Part shown: positions 34,756-44,362 of the stretch, in pieces
How the letters are laid out: every line of letters starts with the position of its first letter
How positions within the stretch are numbered: the stretch's first letter is position 1
NCBI RefSeq assembly: GCF_004217545.1
Contig: NZ_SHKY01000001.1
Span: forward strand, 5,952,001 to 6,016,000
DNA length: 64,000 nucleotides
Direction of reading: 5' to 3'
Source: Krasilnikovia cinnamomea
GTDB taxonomy: Bacteria; Actinomycetota; Actinomycetes; Mycobacteriales; Micromonosporaceae
The notes under the pieces: model-generated
Seen by the model: only the letters and a program-made list of their open reading frames with translations
Databases searched by the model: none
Told to the model about the DNA's origin: nothing
Program-made: the position numbers and the translations under genes

Positions 34756-36326
34756 TCTCGGCCGTGGCGTTTGGCCCTGTACATAGTGGCGTCGGCGGCG
34801 GCGAGCAGTTCCTCGGCTGTCATGCCGGGGCTCAGCTCCGCCACGCCGATGCTGAGCGTGACGTTCAGGTCGGGCGATACCGCGCCCCAGTCCAGGGAGC
34901 GGACAACCCGCCGGATCCGGTTACCGACCTCTACCGCACCAGCCAGGTCCGTGTGCAGGAACACGGCGAATTCGTCGCCGCCGAAGCGGGTGGCCACGTC
35001 GTTGTGCCGGTCCCGGCAGTTGGCCTGTAGCGCGGTCGCGATCTCCATGAGGACGCGGTCGCCGACCGCGTGCGAGTGGGTGTCGTTGACGGACTTGAAC
35101 TCGTCCACGTCGATCAACAGCAGGCAGCGCGGCTGGTCGGCGGGTTCGCCGAGGCTGGCCATCATCTGCTTGAACCGGCGCCGGTTGCCGATGCCGGTCA
35201 GCTCGTCGCGCAGCAGCTCCGCGTCGGCGCGGCGGCGCTCCTCCTCCAGCCGGATGCGATTGGTTACCTGGCCTAGTACGGCGACGCGCTCCAGGCGCAG
35301 CTCCCACAGCAGCTGGGCCTGTTCCCGGAGGGCGTCCAGCAGGTCATGGGCCTGTTCCGCGTCCACGCCGACGGCGGCGAGGCGGGCCAGCTCGTACCGG
35401 ATCTGCACCCGTTCTGCCCGGGTGCCGCCGTGGTCGCAGAGCTGCTGCGCCGCGAGCAGTTCGCGGCGGGCGCCGACCCGGTCGCCAGCGGCGTTCAGCG
35501 CCAGGCCAGCGGCGAGATGGGCGAGCCGGGCGTCCAGGTACTGCTCCTCCTGGCGCAGCGGCCCGATGATCTCGCGGGCCAGCGCGAGCGCCGCGGCCGG
35601 GTCGCCCAGCTTCGCCTGGGTCAGGGCGTACGCGCCCTTCATCACCAGCGTCGGCGCGGACTCGCGGCGTTCCAGCTCGGCGATGATCGCCCCCGCGATG
35701 GCCTGGCATCGGCGGAACCGGGCGGCCGCCTCTTCAGACCGGCCGATCTGCTCCAGGCGCAGGCCCCATTCCAGCAGGAGCATGACGTAGGACTCGTGGA
35801 TGGGGCAGGCGAAGTTCATCCCGGCGCCGATCCCTTCCAGGACGCGGCGGCAGGCCTGCTCGCCGAGTTCGTACAACTCGACACCGTGGGCGGCGTTGGC
35901 CAGGGAGTTCACCGCGGACAGGTACCGGATGTCGTTGCTCTCGACCTGTGCCAGCACGGCGTTCGCCCGGGCCAGGCCGTCCAGGCCCTCCTCGAGGCGA
36001 CCCAGCCGGAACTGCATCTCGACAAGATCCGCGCGGGTCTTCGCCTCGGCCACCGGGTTGCCGAGACGGCGGCGCAGCCGCAACAGTTGTTCGCCGACCG
36101 CGACGGCTTCGCGGTCGCGGCCGGTCCACATGTAGGCGAACATCCGGCACTGCATCAGGTAGCCGACGGTGATCTCGTCGCCGGCGAGCCGGACCAGGGC
36201 CTCGTAATGATCTGCGGCCTCGAGTGCCCGGTGGAACTCGCCCTTGATGATCATCTTGTGGACGCGGAACGCGAACGGGGTGAATGGGCCGTCCGAGGAG
36301 ACCGGTACGGGAAGCTGTACCGACAA
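34740..36326 (-). CDS. TPR-domain diguanylate cyclase (GGDEF)
   Basis: This 528-residue cytosolic protein has about 350 residues of TPR-like helical repeats (for example YEALVRLAGDEITVGYLMQ) and a C-terminal GGDEF domain. The catalytic motif is intact (GGDEF at 449-453) and is preceded by RHND (440-443), a canonical RxxD inhibitory site at the right distance, so active, product-inhibited c-di-GMP synthesis is likely. No membrane segment or EAL domain is seen. The longest frame starts at a TTG (36326) and no strong ribosome site is visible; the ATG at residue 25 is an alternative. It stands alone, convergent with the hexose kinase. Confidence 0.88.
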   Translation of the reverse strand: MSVQLPVPVSSDGPFTPFAFRVHKMIIKGEFHRALEAADHYEALVRLAGDEITVGYLMQCRMFAYMWTGRDREAVAVGEQLLRLRRRLGNPVAEAKTRADLVEMQFRLGRLEEGLDGLARANAVLAQVESNDIRYLSAVNSLANAAHGVELYELGEQACRRVLEGIGAGMNFACPIHESYVMLLLEWGLRLEQIGRSEEAAARFRRCQAIAGAIIAELERRESAPTLVMKGAYALTQAKLGDPAAALALAREIIGPLRQEEQYLDARLAHLAAGLALNAAGDRVGARRELLAAQQLCDHGGTRAERVQIRYELARLAAVGVDAEQAHDLLDALREQAQLLWELRLERVAVLGQVTNRIRLEEERRRADAELLRDELTGIGNRRRFKQMMASLGEPADQPRCLLLIDVDEFKSVNDTHSHAVGDRVLMEIATALQANCRDRHNDVATRFGGDEFAVFLHTDLAGAVEVGNRIRRVVRSLDWGAVSPDLNVTLSIGVAELSPGMTAEELLAAADATMYRAKRHGRDQVAA

Positions 36327-36461
36327 GATGACCCCCGATGGCGATGGCTTGCAGACCCCTCATCGGCACGGCCGGCGACGTTCTGAGGACCCGAGCCCGG
36401 CCAGCCCGGGCCCCGTCTCGGCTCCCGCATACCGGCCGTTCACACGGCGGTCTGGCAGCGG

Positions 36462-38093
36462 TCAGCAGCTCAGGTCGCGTCTGCGGTAGGTCAGGGCGCC
36501 GGCGGCCGCGAGCAGCGCGCTGAGAGCGATCATGACGAGGATGGCGGGCATGTCGGCCGGGGTGAGCGGGACGGGTGCGAGGTGCGCGAACGGGGACAGG
36601 TCGCGGACCCAGCCGGGAGCGCCGACGCTGTCGGCGATCGTGTACAGCAGGAATCCGCCGACGGTCGGAAGGGATCCGAGCAGGGCGACGGCGTGGGGCG
36701 CGCAGCCGGTCGCGAGCACCGCGGCGCCGAGGCTGAGCAGCGCGACCGGCAGCGTGTTCCAGGTGCCGCGCAGAGCCGCGGTCAGGCTCAGCTCCCCGCC
36801 GGAGGCGGTGACACCGGCCCAGGTGGCCAGCGCGGCGACGGTGACCAGCGCGGCCATGCCGGCCGCGCTCACGGCGGTTTCCGCGCCGAGCAGGCGTACG
36901 CGGCTGACCGGCTTGGCCGCCAGCAGCGTCAGGCGCCGGCCGGATTCGGCGGTGACGAACGCGGCCAGCCGCACCGCCGCGAACCCGCCAACGGGCAGAG
37001 CGAGCAACGCGAACACCACCGCGGTGAGTCCTTCCACCCGGTCGAGGCCGGCGAACCCGGCCTGCCCGGCCATGCCGGCGATGCTGCCGTTGTGGGTCAT
37101 GAAGTCGGTGACCGCGACGGCGGTGAGCCCGATCAGCAGGAAGTAGGCGGCAATCCCTGCCGCCCACGCGGTCAGCGGCAGCAGCAGCCGCCGGATAGCG
37201 AACGCCTCGATGCTGCCGAGCAGGCCGCGGCTGCGGACCCGCCGCGCGGCCCGGTTGATCACGCCGTCGCCGGCGTCGCGGCGCGCGGCCAGGCGTAGCG
37301 CCCCGGCGGCGAACGCGACGCCGGCGGCCAGCAGCAGCAGGATCGGCAGCACGCGGTGATGGCCGTAGGGGGCGCTGAGTTCGAGCAGGCCGAACGGGGA
37401 GAGCCAGCGCAGCCAAGCCAGTCCGGTGACGCCGTCGGCGACCATCCGCAGGAGCAGCGCCGTGCCGAGCACGGCGACGGCAGTGCCGGTCGCGGCGGTA
37501 CGGGACGCGAACAGTTGACCGGTCAGCGCCGCGGTCGCGGTACTGAACAGGCCGATCGCGGCGATGCCTGCGCCGTGCACGAACGCACCCGCGGGCCGGC
37601 TGGCGGTGAGCAGCAGGGCCGTGGTGACGGCGGCGCCGGTCGCCGTGGTAGCGGCGGCAACAGCGGCCAGATTACGTACGATGACCGTCCGCAGACCGAC
37701 GCGGCCGGCGAGCAGGAGGTCCCACTGGTGGGCTTCCTCGGCGCCGCGGGTGATCCGGGTGGTGGCCAGGATCGCCCAGACACTGAGCAGGATCGCGATG
37801 ACGGTGCCGACGCGCCAGACGGTGAACCCACCGGCGTGGTCGAGGGCGACCGGCTCACCGAACAGCGTACGGATCGCCGCGTTGCCGGCGATGCTGCGCA
37901 GCCCGGCGGCCGCGGCGGGGTCGGCCGCGACCGTGGCGAAGCTGGCCGCGACGAACGCGTTCATCCCGGCGCAGAGGGCCAGCACGATCAGGGCGCCGCG
38001 GCGGATCTGCCGGACAGCGAGTCGGGTCACGGCCGTCGACGGCCGCGGCAGGTCTGTGCGCAGCTGCGGTGTGCCGTGGACGGCGGCGGTCAC
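36462..38093 (-). CDS. ABC exporter permease (paralogue of the 51-kb copy)
   Basis: This 543-residue protein has about 12 hydrophobic segments and ends VRDLSPFAHLAPVPLT...YRRRDLSC, a pattern shared with the permease at 51047-52669. It belongs to the large polyketide/antibiotic ABC-2-type exporters of actinomycetes (TetR-linked 'ABC transporter permease' group). The start overlaps the ATPase stop by 4 bp. Substrate is unknown. Confidence 0.85.
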   Translation of the reverse strand: MTAAVHGTPQLRTDLPRPSTAVTRLAVRQIRRGALIVLALCAGMNAFVAASFATVAADPAAAAGLRSIAGNAAIRTLFGEPVALDHAGGFTVWRVGTVIAILLSVWAILATTRITRGAEEAHQWDLLLAGRVGLRTVIVRNLAAVAAATTATGAAVTTALLLTASRPAGAFVHGAGIAAIGLFSTATAALTGQLFASRTAATGTAVAVLGTALLLRMVADGVTGLAWLRWLSPFGLLELSAPYGHHRVLPILLLLAAGVAFAAGALRLAARRDAGDGVINRAARRVRSRGLLGSIEAFAIRRLLLPLTAWAAGIAAYFLLIGLTAVAVTDFMTHNGSIAGMAGQAGFAGLDRVEGLTAVVFALLALPVGGFAAVRLAAFVTAESGRRLTLLAAKPVSRVRLLGAETAVSAAGMAALVTVAALATWAGVTASGGELSLTAALRGTWNTLPVALLSLGAAVLATGCAPHAVALLGSLPTVGGFLLYTIADSVGAPGWVRDLSPFAHLAPVPLTPADMPAILVMIALSALLAAAGALTYRRRDLSC

Positions 38094-38983
38094 GGGTTCA
38101 CCAGCTCGCCGTAGTAGTCGAGGAAGATTTCTTCCAGACTGGGTTCACGGACGGTCAGGGCCGTGACGTCGGCGCCGGCCAGCGCCGCGAGCGCGGCGCC
38201 GGGCGGCCCGGACAGGGTGAACCGCAGCTGGGAGCCCCTGGTGGTTTCCACCGTGTCGACGCCGGGAACCCCGGACAGCTGGGGTGCGACGCCGGTGTAG
38301 GTGACGGTGACCTCGGTGCGGTGCAGCGCCCGCAGGTCGGCGACGGTGGCGACCTCGACGAGCCGGCCGGCGCGCAGGATCCCGACGCGGTCGCAGACGG
38401 CTTCCACCTCGGCGAGCTGGTGGGAGGAGAGGAACACGCTCTGCCCGCGCTCGCGGGCGGCGACGACGGCGTGCCGGAACTCGCGTTCCATCAGCGGGTC
38501 CAGGCCGCTGGTGGGCTCGTCGAGCACGAGCAGCGGCGCCCGGGTGGCGAACGCCGCGATCAGCGCCACCTTCTGCCGGTTCCCCGTCGAGTACGTCCGT
38601 GCCGGCTTGGAGAGGTCCATCTGGAACTGCTCGGTGAGGTCGTCGCGGTAGCCGCGGTCGGTGCCCGGCCCGGTCGCGGCCAGCAGCTCCAGGTGTTCGG
38701 CACCGGTCAGCCGCGGCCACAGGGCCACATCAGCCGGCACGTAGGCCAGCATCCGGTGGGCGGCGGCCACCTCCCCGGCGTCGACGCCGAAGATGCGGGC
38801 GTGCCCCGCGGTCGGGCGGGCCAGACCGAGCAGCATGCGGATGGTGGTGGACTTCCCGGCGCCGTTGGGGCCAAGGAAACCGAACACCTCACCCGCGGCA
38901 ACATCGAGGGTGAGGTCGTCGACGGCGGTCAACCGCCCGTACCGTTTGGTGAGGTGGACCGCGCGCAGTGCAGCAGCGTCCAT
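38090..38983 (-). CDS. ABC transporter ATP-binding protein
   Basis: This 297-residue ATPase shows Walker A GPNGAGKST, the signature YSTGNRQKVAL, Walker B LLVLDEPTSGLD and an H-loop LSSHQL. The C-terminal extension is typical of drug/antibiotic exporters of the DrrA type. It is the first gene of a two-gene operon with the permease downstream. Confidence 0.92.
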   Translation of the reverse strand: MDAAALRAVHLTKRYGRLTAVDDLTLDVAAGEVFGFLGPNGAGKSTTIRMLLGLARPTAGHARIFGVDAGEVAAAHRMLAYVPADVALWPRLTGAEHLELLAATGPGTDRGYRDDLTEQFQMDLSKPARTYSTGNRQKVALIAAFATRAPLLVLDEPTSGLDPLMEREFRHAVVAARERGQSVFLSSHQLAEVEAVCDRVGILRAGRLVEVATVADLRALHRTEVTVTYTGVAPQLSGVPGVDTVETTRGSQLRFTLSGPPGAALAALAGADVTALTVREPSLEEIFLDYYGELVNP

Positions 38984-39420
38984 GGCGGCAGTGCCCTTCT
39001 GGTCGGAAACAGGTCATGACCGCCGACCAGACTTCCCGGCACACCTGCCGCTCACCGTACGCCCCGGCTGCTCGCGCCGGAAGCACCACGGCGGCGAGGC
39101 GGACGCTGGTCAGGCGCCGGTGGAGATCACCACCGGCCGGACGGCGGCGCGGGAGTTGGCGTTTACCTGCGGCCGGAGGGGCCGGGCGCGGGCACCGGAT
39201 CGTGACGCCGCCTCGGCCGGGGGTGGCCGGGATCTCCGCTTGCCAAATCTTCTCGGAACACCGAATAGGAACACTTCAAATAGACAACATATTAACGGGA
39301 CAAATAGCACCTAAGCGGTGGAGTGGCGTTTACGGTGAACGTGCGGGGGACCGGCTCCCGGCATCGCCGATGCCCGCGACGCTGATCTCTTGCTCACCCG
39401 CCCGGTAGGAAGACCGATAC
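38984..39420. other. Divergent intergenic region with an AT-rich patch
   Basis: This 437-bp region separates the ABC exporter from the histidine kinase. Most is GC-rich and non-coding, but 39240-39315 is strikingly A/T-rich (for example CTTCAAATAGACAACATATT) against a background near 70% GC. I cannot pick convincing -35/-10 pairs with certainty. It is a plausible promoter/operator zone for the divergent genes. Confidence 0.4.
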
Positions 39421-41256
39421 ATGCAGACGTTGCGTCGGATACATGCCGGTGGGCGAGACAACGGCGCCCTCGGGCTCGTGGCGCTGCTGGTACTCACGAT
39501 GATCGGCTTTGCCGTCCTCAACATCCTCGCGCAACGCCAGGCGAACCGACAGATCACCGAGGCCGCTGAGCTGCGCAATGACGCGCTCCGCGCCAAGTTC
39601 CGCATCGCCGACCTCAACGGCTGGCAGACGGCGTACGCGCTCGACACGGTTAGCGGCGTGCCGAACGCCACCGACGATGCGGTCGGGCAGCGCGCAAGGT
39701 TCCTCGCCTCAGCGGCGGCGTTCCGCCAGGATCTGGACCGGATGGCCGCCCACCCGCTGTCCACCGCCCAGCGGCAGCAGCTCACCGCCGCCGAGGACGC
39801 CTTCAACCACTTCATGGAGCTCGACGCACGGATCGTGTCCGGGTACCGCTCCGGCGTACCGGCCCGGATCGCGGCCTCCACCGAGCTGGTCACCGGCGAA
39901 GAACTGCTGTGGTACGAGCGGGCCGCCACCGCGGTCGAACAGCTCGCCGGACAGGCGCAGGCCGCCGTCGACGCGGGCGCCACCGCCGCACGCCGGACGA
40001 ACTACCGAGCATTGACGATGATGATCGTGATCGGTGTCGCGTGCCTGCTGCTCGCCGCGGTGCTGGCCGTGCGAGCAGGCCGTGCCGCCGTCGCCACCGC
40101 ACACCGCAAAATGATGCTGGCCACGATCGTCGACCAGTCCGCCGACGCCACCTTCGCGATCACCCTCGACGGCATCATCACGGCCTGGAACAGCGGCGCC
40201 GAGCGCATCTACGGCTACACCACCGACGAGGTCATCGGTCGTTCCGTCACGATGCTCCTGCGACCCGAGCGCGCGCGCCTGCTTCATCTCGTGCTCGCCG
40301 AGCTGGCCGAGGGCAACCAGTACCATCTCGACGACGCGCCCCGGCGTCGCAAGGACGGCAGCGAGGTCTTTGTCTCCACCATCCTGTGGCCGCTGCGCGA
40401 CACCGACGGGGTGATCATCGGCGGCGCCGCCACCGAACGCGACGTCACCGCCCGCAAGCAACGGGAGGCGGAGGAGAAGATCGCCGAGGAACGCGCGGCG
40501 CGGGCCGCCCGCCTGGAAAGCCTCGGCCAGCTCGCCGGCGGCGTGGCACACGACTTCAACAACCTGCTCGCCATCATCCTCAACAGCGCCGAACTGCTCG
40601 CCGACGAAACCGGCGACCAGGGCGACCAAGCGGCACAGGACCTCAGCCGGATCCGCGCCGCCGCCGAACGGGGCCGGGAACTGACCAGCCAGCTCCTGCT
40701 GTTCGCCAAACGGGACACCCGCGAGGCAGAGACCATCGACCTCAACACGGTCGTCACCGACGCCACCGACCTGCTGAGCAGACCCATCGGCCCCACCATC
40801 ACGCTGCGCTGCCAGCTCTGCCCCGCCACCGTGCCGGTGAGCGCCAACCGCGGCCACCTCGACCAGATCCTGCTCAACCTCGTCATCAACGCCCGTGACG
40901 CGATGCCCCACGGCGGAACCATCGACATCGAAACCGGCATCACCGGACTCGCGGAAGGCCCGGCCCAGCCGCTGCCCGCCGGAAGCTACGCCCAACTGAC
41001 CATCCGCGACAACGGCACCGGTATGAGCGCCGAAGTCAAGGACCGCCTGTTCGAGCCCTTCTTCACCACCAAGCCGGAAGACCAGGGCACGGGACTGGGA
41101 CTCGCCACCGTCTACGGCATCGTCGCCGACGCCGGCGGCACCATCACCGTGGACTCCACACCCGGCGCAGGCACCACCTTCCGGATCCTGCTCCCCCTCG
41201 CCACCCAGCAACCCCACACCTTCCCAAGCCAGCCACGCACGCAACAGCCTCACTGA
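39421..41256 (+). CDS. PAS-containing sensor histidine kinase (orphan)
   Basis: This 611-residue protein has two membrane helices (about 17-38 and 199-222) around an extracellular four-helix-like sensor, a PAS domain (~235-345, ATFAITLDGIITAWNSGAERIYGY), an H-box LAGGVAHDFNNLL with H377, and an ATPase domain with N-box NLVINARDAMP, DNGTGMS and GTGLGLATVYGIV. The HDFNN-type H-box is the class often called NtrB/HisKA-like. AGGAAG precedes the ATG. No response regulator and no C-terminal receiver is encoded nearby. Confidence 0.9.
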   Translation: MQTLRRIHAGGRDNGALGLVALLVLTMIGFAVLNILAQRQANRQITEAAELRNDALRAKFRIADLNGWQTAYALDTVSGVPNATDDAVGQRARFLASAAAFRQDLDRMAAHPLSTAQRQQLTAAEDAFNHFMELDARIVSGYRSGVPARIAASTELVTGEELLWYERAATAVEQLAGQAQAAVDAGATAARRTNYRALTMMIVIGVACLLLAAVLAVRAGRAAVATAHRKMMLATIVDQSADATFAITLDGIITAWNSGAERIYGYTTDEVIGRSVTMLLRPERARLLHLVLAELAEGNQYHLDDAPRRRKDGSEVFVSTILWPLRDTDGVIIGGAATERDVTARKQREAEEKIAEERAARAARLESLGQLAGGVAHDFNNLLAIILNSAELLADETGDQGDQAAQDLSRIRAAAERGRELTSQLLLFAKRDTREAETIDLNTVVTDATDLLSRPIGPTITLRCQLCPATVPVSANRGHLDQILLNLVINARDAMPHGGTIDIETGITGLAEGPAQPLPAGSYAQLTIRDNGTGMSAEVKDRLFEPFFTTKPEDQGTGLGLATVYGIVADAGGTITVDSTPGAGTTFRILLPLATQQPHTFPSQPRTQQPH

Positions 41257-41438
41257 GACACCGACCCAACCCGCCGCAGCGCTGGCCGCACCAGGTGCCT
41301 CGGCTGATCGGCGCGGCGATGACCCACCTCCCGGCGGTCTGGTTGGTGATCACCGTTGCGTGCTCGGAATCGGATGGTGGCCGCGATGGTCCGCCCGCAT
41401 GACGGGTGGGTCGCCGGGGTAGGTCTGCTCGAAACGGG

Positions 41439-42794
41439 TCAGGGGCAGGCGCGGCCTGTGCAAGTGCGCTGGTCTGCGAGTGCCGCGCTCAAGGGCGCGA
41501 TCGCGGGGTCGTTGGCCGGGTTGCGGTCGCGGAACAGGTTGGTCAGTTGCCACGGGTCGGTAGCGAGGTTGTAGTACTCGCGGTCGAGCACGGTCCGGTC
41601 GTCCCGGTAGATCTCCGTGTACAGGTACCGCCCGGCGACGTAGGTCGCTGCCCAGGTGGGGATGCCTGCGCCGTTGGCCGGGTCGCGCCAGTACTCGAAC
41701 AGCAACCGGTCGCGGCCTCCGGCGGCGAGCAGGTTGCGTCCGTCGTACGTGTAGCTGGGGGTTAACCCGGCGGCGGCCAGCGCCGTCGGCGTGACGTCGA
41801 TGTTCGCAGCCAGCCGGCTGTCCCGCGTTCGCGGTAGGTGTCCGGGCCAGCGCATGAAGAAGGGCACCTGTTCCGCCTGCAGGTAGGGCATGAACTTCGT
41901 CGGCAGTCTGTGCTCGCTGAGGAGCCTGCCGTTGTCGGAGAGCAGAAACACCAGGGTGTTGCTCTCGCCGAGTGCGTCGAGGTGCCGGTGGATGGCGTCC
42001 ACGGCGTCGTCGACCGACAGCAGCGTGCGCAGCATCGCCTGACGGGTCGCCGCGCCCTGCTTCAGGGTCTGGTGGAAGTTGCGCACGTATGCCGGTTTGT
42101 CGGAGAGGTCCTTCTCTGCGACTGCCGGGTTGCCGGACCATGAGTACCGGATCTTGGCGTACTTCGGTTCGGGGATGAACGGCGGGTGCGGCGCGGTGAA
42201 TCCGGCGTAGACGAACCATGGTGTCGCGTCGGACTGCTCGTACGCGTCCAGGTACCGGTTGACCTGCTGGCCGATGAACGTGGTGCTGTATGGCGCGGTG
42301 ACGCGCTTGCCGTCGACGGTGAAGGTGGTGTTGTTGTAGCCAACACCCAGGGCGTAGTTGTCGAAGTACGGCGGCCGGAGGCGGTTGTTCCAGCCGTTGA
42401 ACAGCTTGCCTAGCACGGCCGTGCGGTATCCGGCCGCCTTGAGGTCGTGTTCGAGCGTCTTGCCGTGGTCGTAATTGCCGATGCCGGTCTGCTGAGTGAC
42501 CCCGGTGTTGTGCGCGTAGCGGCCGGACAGGATCGACGAGCGACTCGGGCAGCACGAGGGCGTGGTCACCACGGCGGCGGGGAAGGTGGTGCCGCCGTCG
42601 TTCATCCAGGCGGTGGCTTTGGGCATGACCGAGGTCATGCCGGTGCGTGCGTCGTCCATGAGCAGGATCAGTATGTTGGGCCGGGTGTTGGCCTCCTGAG
42701 CGGCGGCCGTGGCGGCCGACGGCGGCCCGGTCAGCGCAGCGGCGCACGCGGCGGCGACCCACCCCAGCGCAGCATGGTGGATGGCGCGGCCCAT
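41439..42794 (-). CDS. Secreted sulfatase
   Basis: This 451-residue formylglycine-dependent sulfatase has a signal peptide (LGWVAAACAAALTG), metal-binding D47-D48 in LLMDDARTG and the active-site motif CCPSR, with C81 as the residue converted to formylglycine. The ATG at 42794 is preferred because GGAGGAG lies 4 nt upstream; an ATG at 42830 would extend the N-terminus before the signal. It would hydrolyse sulfate esters outside the membrane. It follows the WS/DGAT gene by 48 bp. The natural substrate cannot be read from sequence. Confidence 0.88.
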   Translation of the reverse strand: MGRAIHHAALGWVAAACAAALTGPPSAATAAAQEANTRPNILILLMDDARTGMTSVMPKATAWMNDGGTTFPAAVVTTPSCCPSRSSILSGRYAHNTGVTQQTGIGNYDHGKTLEHDLKAAGYRTAVLGKLFNGWNNRLRPPYFDNYALGVGYNNTTFTVDGKRVTAPYSTTFIGQQVNRYLDAYEQSDATPWFVYAGFTAPHPPFIPEPKYAKIRYSWSGNPAVAEKDLSDKPAYVRNFHQTLKQGAATRQAMLRTLLSVDDAVDAIHRHLDALGESNTLVFLLSDNGRLLSEHRLPTKFMPYLQAEQVPFFMRWPGHLPRTRDSRLAANIDVTPTALAAAGLTPSYTYDGRNLLAAGGRDRLLFEYWRDPANGAGIPTWAATYVAGRYLYTEIYRDDRTVLDREYYNLATDPWQLTNLFRDRNPANDPAIAPLSAALADQRTCTGRACP

Positions 42795-42842
42795 GGTTCT
42801 CCTCCGCCCGGATTGCCTCGCGTTCTCCATCGTCGTAAGTCC

Positions 42843-44195
42843 TCAGTGCTCGGTCATGTTGAGCGGCGCCGCTGCGATCCGATCCAGGTCGCTGCGCAGG
42901 GCCGTCATCAGGTTGTCCAGGTCCGAAACCCGGTGTGGGTCCGCCAACGCCGTCACGGTTAGCGTGTCGGCGTACGACAGGGCCTGGAAAGCGATGGTGA
43001 TGTTGCCGGCTTCTCCGACGCCGAGGGGGATGATGCTGCGCACCCTGGTGCCCGCGATCCGGATCGGCGTGTCGGGGCCGCGCACGAAGCTGACCACGGT
43101 GTGCAGCCGGTGTTGCCGACGCAGGTACCAACGGTAGCCGCCCACCGCGGCGAACCACCGGAAGGCTGGCCCGAGCAGCGCGATCGGCGCCGGTCCGGTG
43201 GCCTGACTCCGGCGGCGGCGGACAGCCGTGGCAACCTCCCGGATGCGCTCCGATAGCGGACCACTGCCCCGGACGGTGAGCAACAGTGGGCTGACCTGGT
43301 TGCCCAGTTCCGCCCGGGTGGCCCGGTGCCGCGCGGTTACCGGTAGTGCGATCGAGATACGGTCCACCGTCTCACCGCGGTCGTGCAGCAGCGTGCACAG
43401 GCCGCCGGCGATGGCCGTCAGCAAGGCGGCGTTGACGGTGCCGCCGTGGGCGTGGGCGGCGATACGCACCGGTGGCAGGGCGACTTCCGCGATCGCCGCG
43501 CGGCGATCACGGCCGGTTGTCGCAAGCAGTGAGCACCGGGTTGCGGCCGGGGCAAGGAAACCACCGCCGGCGGTCATCGACTCCCGGAACTGGCGCCAGC
43601 CCGCCGGGAATCGGCGGATCGCCTGGAGCCGCCCGACCGCGGCATCAGCGGCGAGTTGCCATGTCGAGGGTGCCGGGGCGGGCGGTGGCGGTACGGACCC
43701 CGCCGCGCCGTCGACCAGGTCCGCCAGAATGGCCAACCCACCGATCCCGTCCGCCAGAACATGATGCAGTACCAGCACCACGGCGGCGCCTCCGCCGGAC
43801 AGCCCGGTCACATACGCAGCCCGCCACAACGGCCGGTTCAGGGACAGGGGTGAGATGACCTGCGTGAGCGCCGTGTCGACCAGTGCGGTGAGGTCTCCAG
43901 GTGGGCGGCAGGGTAAATGCCGTACATGACGCCGTACGTCGAAGTCGGCGTCGTCGACCCACACCGGTCGTCCGCATCCGGGTGGCGTGCCGATCAGGCG
44001 CTGGCGCAGGCGTCGTACGGAGGGCGCCCGCGCGGCCAGCGTCCGCTCGACGACCGCCACGCCGGGGTCGGCGTCGAGTACCAGGACGGCGGCGAACTGT
44101 TCCGGCACCGTGCCGTGGCCCATCGCGAGGAACGCCAGATCGGCGTTTCCGGCCCGGTCCGGACGAGGCCGGGCCACCTGCTGGGAAGCTCGCAC
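42843..44195 (-). CDS. WS/DGAT-family acyltransferase (wax ester/triacylglycerol synthase)
   Basis: This ~450-residue protein has the catalytic HHxxxDG motif (HHVLADGIGG) and the C-terminal domain with NQVSPLLLTVRG and LGVGEAGNITIAFQALSYADTL segments typical of wax ester synthase/diacylglycerol acyltransferases. It esterifies acyl-CoA to diacylglycerol or long alcohols at the membrane to form storage lipid. The start is uncertain: GTG 44195, GTG 44177 and GTG 44225 are all in frame; the family N-terminus (here ADLAFLAMGHG) should lie shortly after the start. The frame itself opens further, to 44330. Confidence 0.85.
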   Translation of the reverse strand: MRASQQVARPRPDRAGNADLAFLAMGHGTVPEQFAAVLVLDADPGVAVVERTLAARAPSVRRLRQRLIGTPPGCGRPVWVDDADFDVRRHVRHLPCRPPGDLTALVDTALTQVISPLSLNRPLWRAAYVTGLSGGGAAVVLVLHHVLADGIGGLAILADLVDGAAGSVPPPPAPAPSTWQLAADAAVGRLQAIRRFPAGWRQFRESMTAGGGFLAPAATRCSLLATTGRDRRAAIAEVALPPVRIAAHAHGGTVNAALLTAIAGGLCTLLHDRGETVDRISIALPVTARHRATRAELGNQVSPLLLTVRGSGPLSERIREVATAVRRRRSQATGPAPIALLGPAFRWFAAVGGYRWYLRRQHRLHTVVSFVRGPDTPIRIAGTRVRSIIPLGVGEAGNITIAFQALSYADTLTVTALADPHRVSDLDNLMTALRSDLDRIAAAPLNMTEH

Positions 44196-44362
44196 GAGTG
44201 TCAGCCTTGTCTGCCGAACCTTCACCGACCAGTGCTGAACGGCCCTCGCCCTGGGGGGCATGCGGTCCCTGTGGGCAGGCGCTGGATCGGCGCGAGTCGC
44301 GCACTGACCAGTGACTACCTGATGTGGCACTGACCGGCGACGGATCCGGAAGCGAGCCCGGC

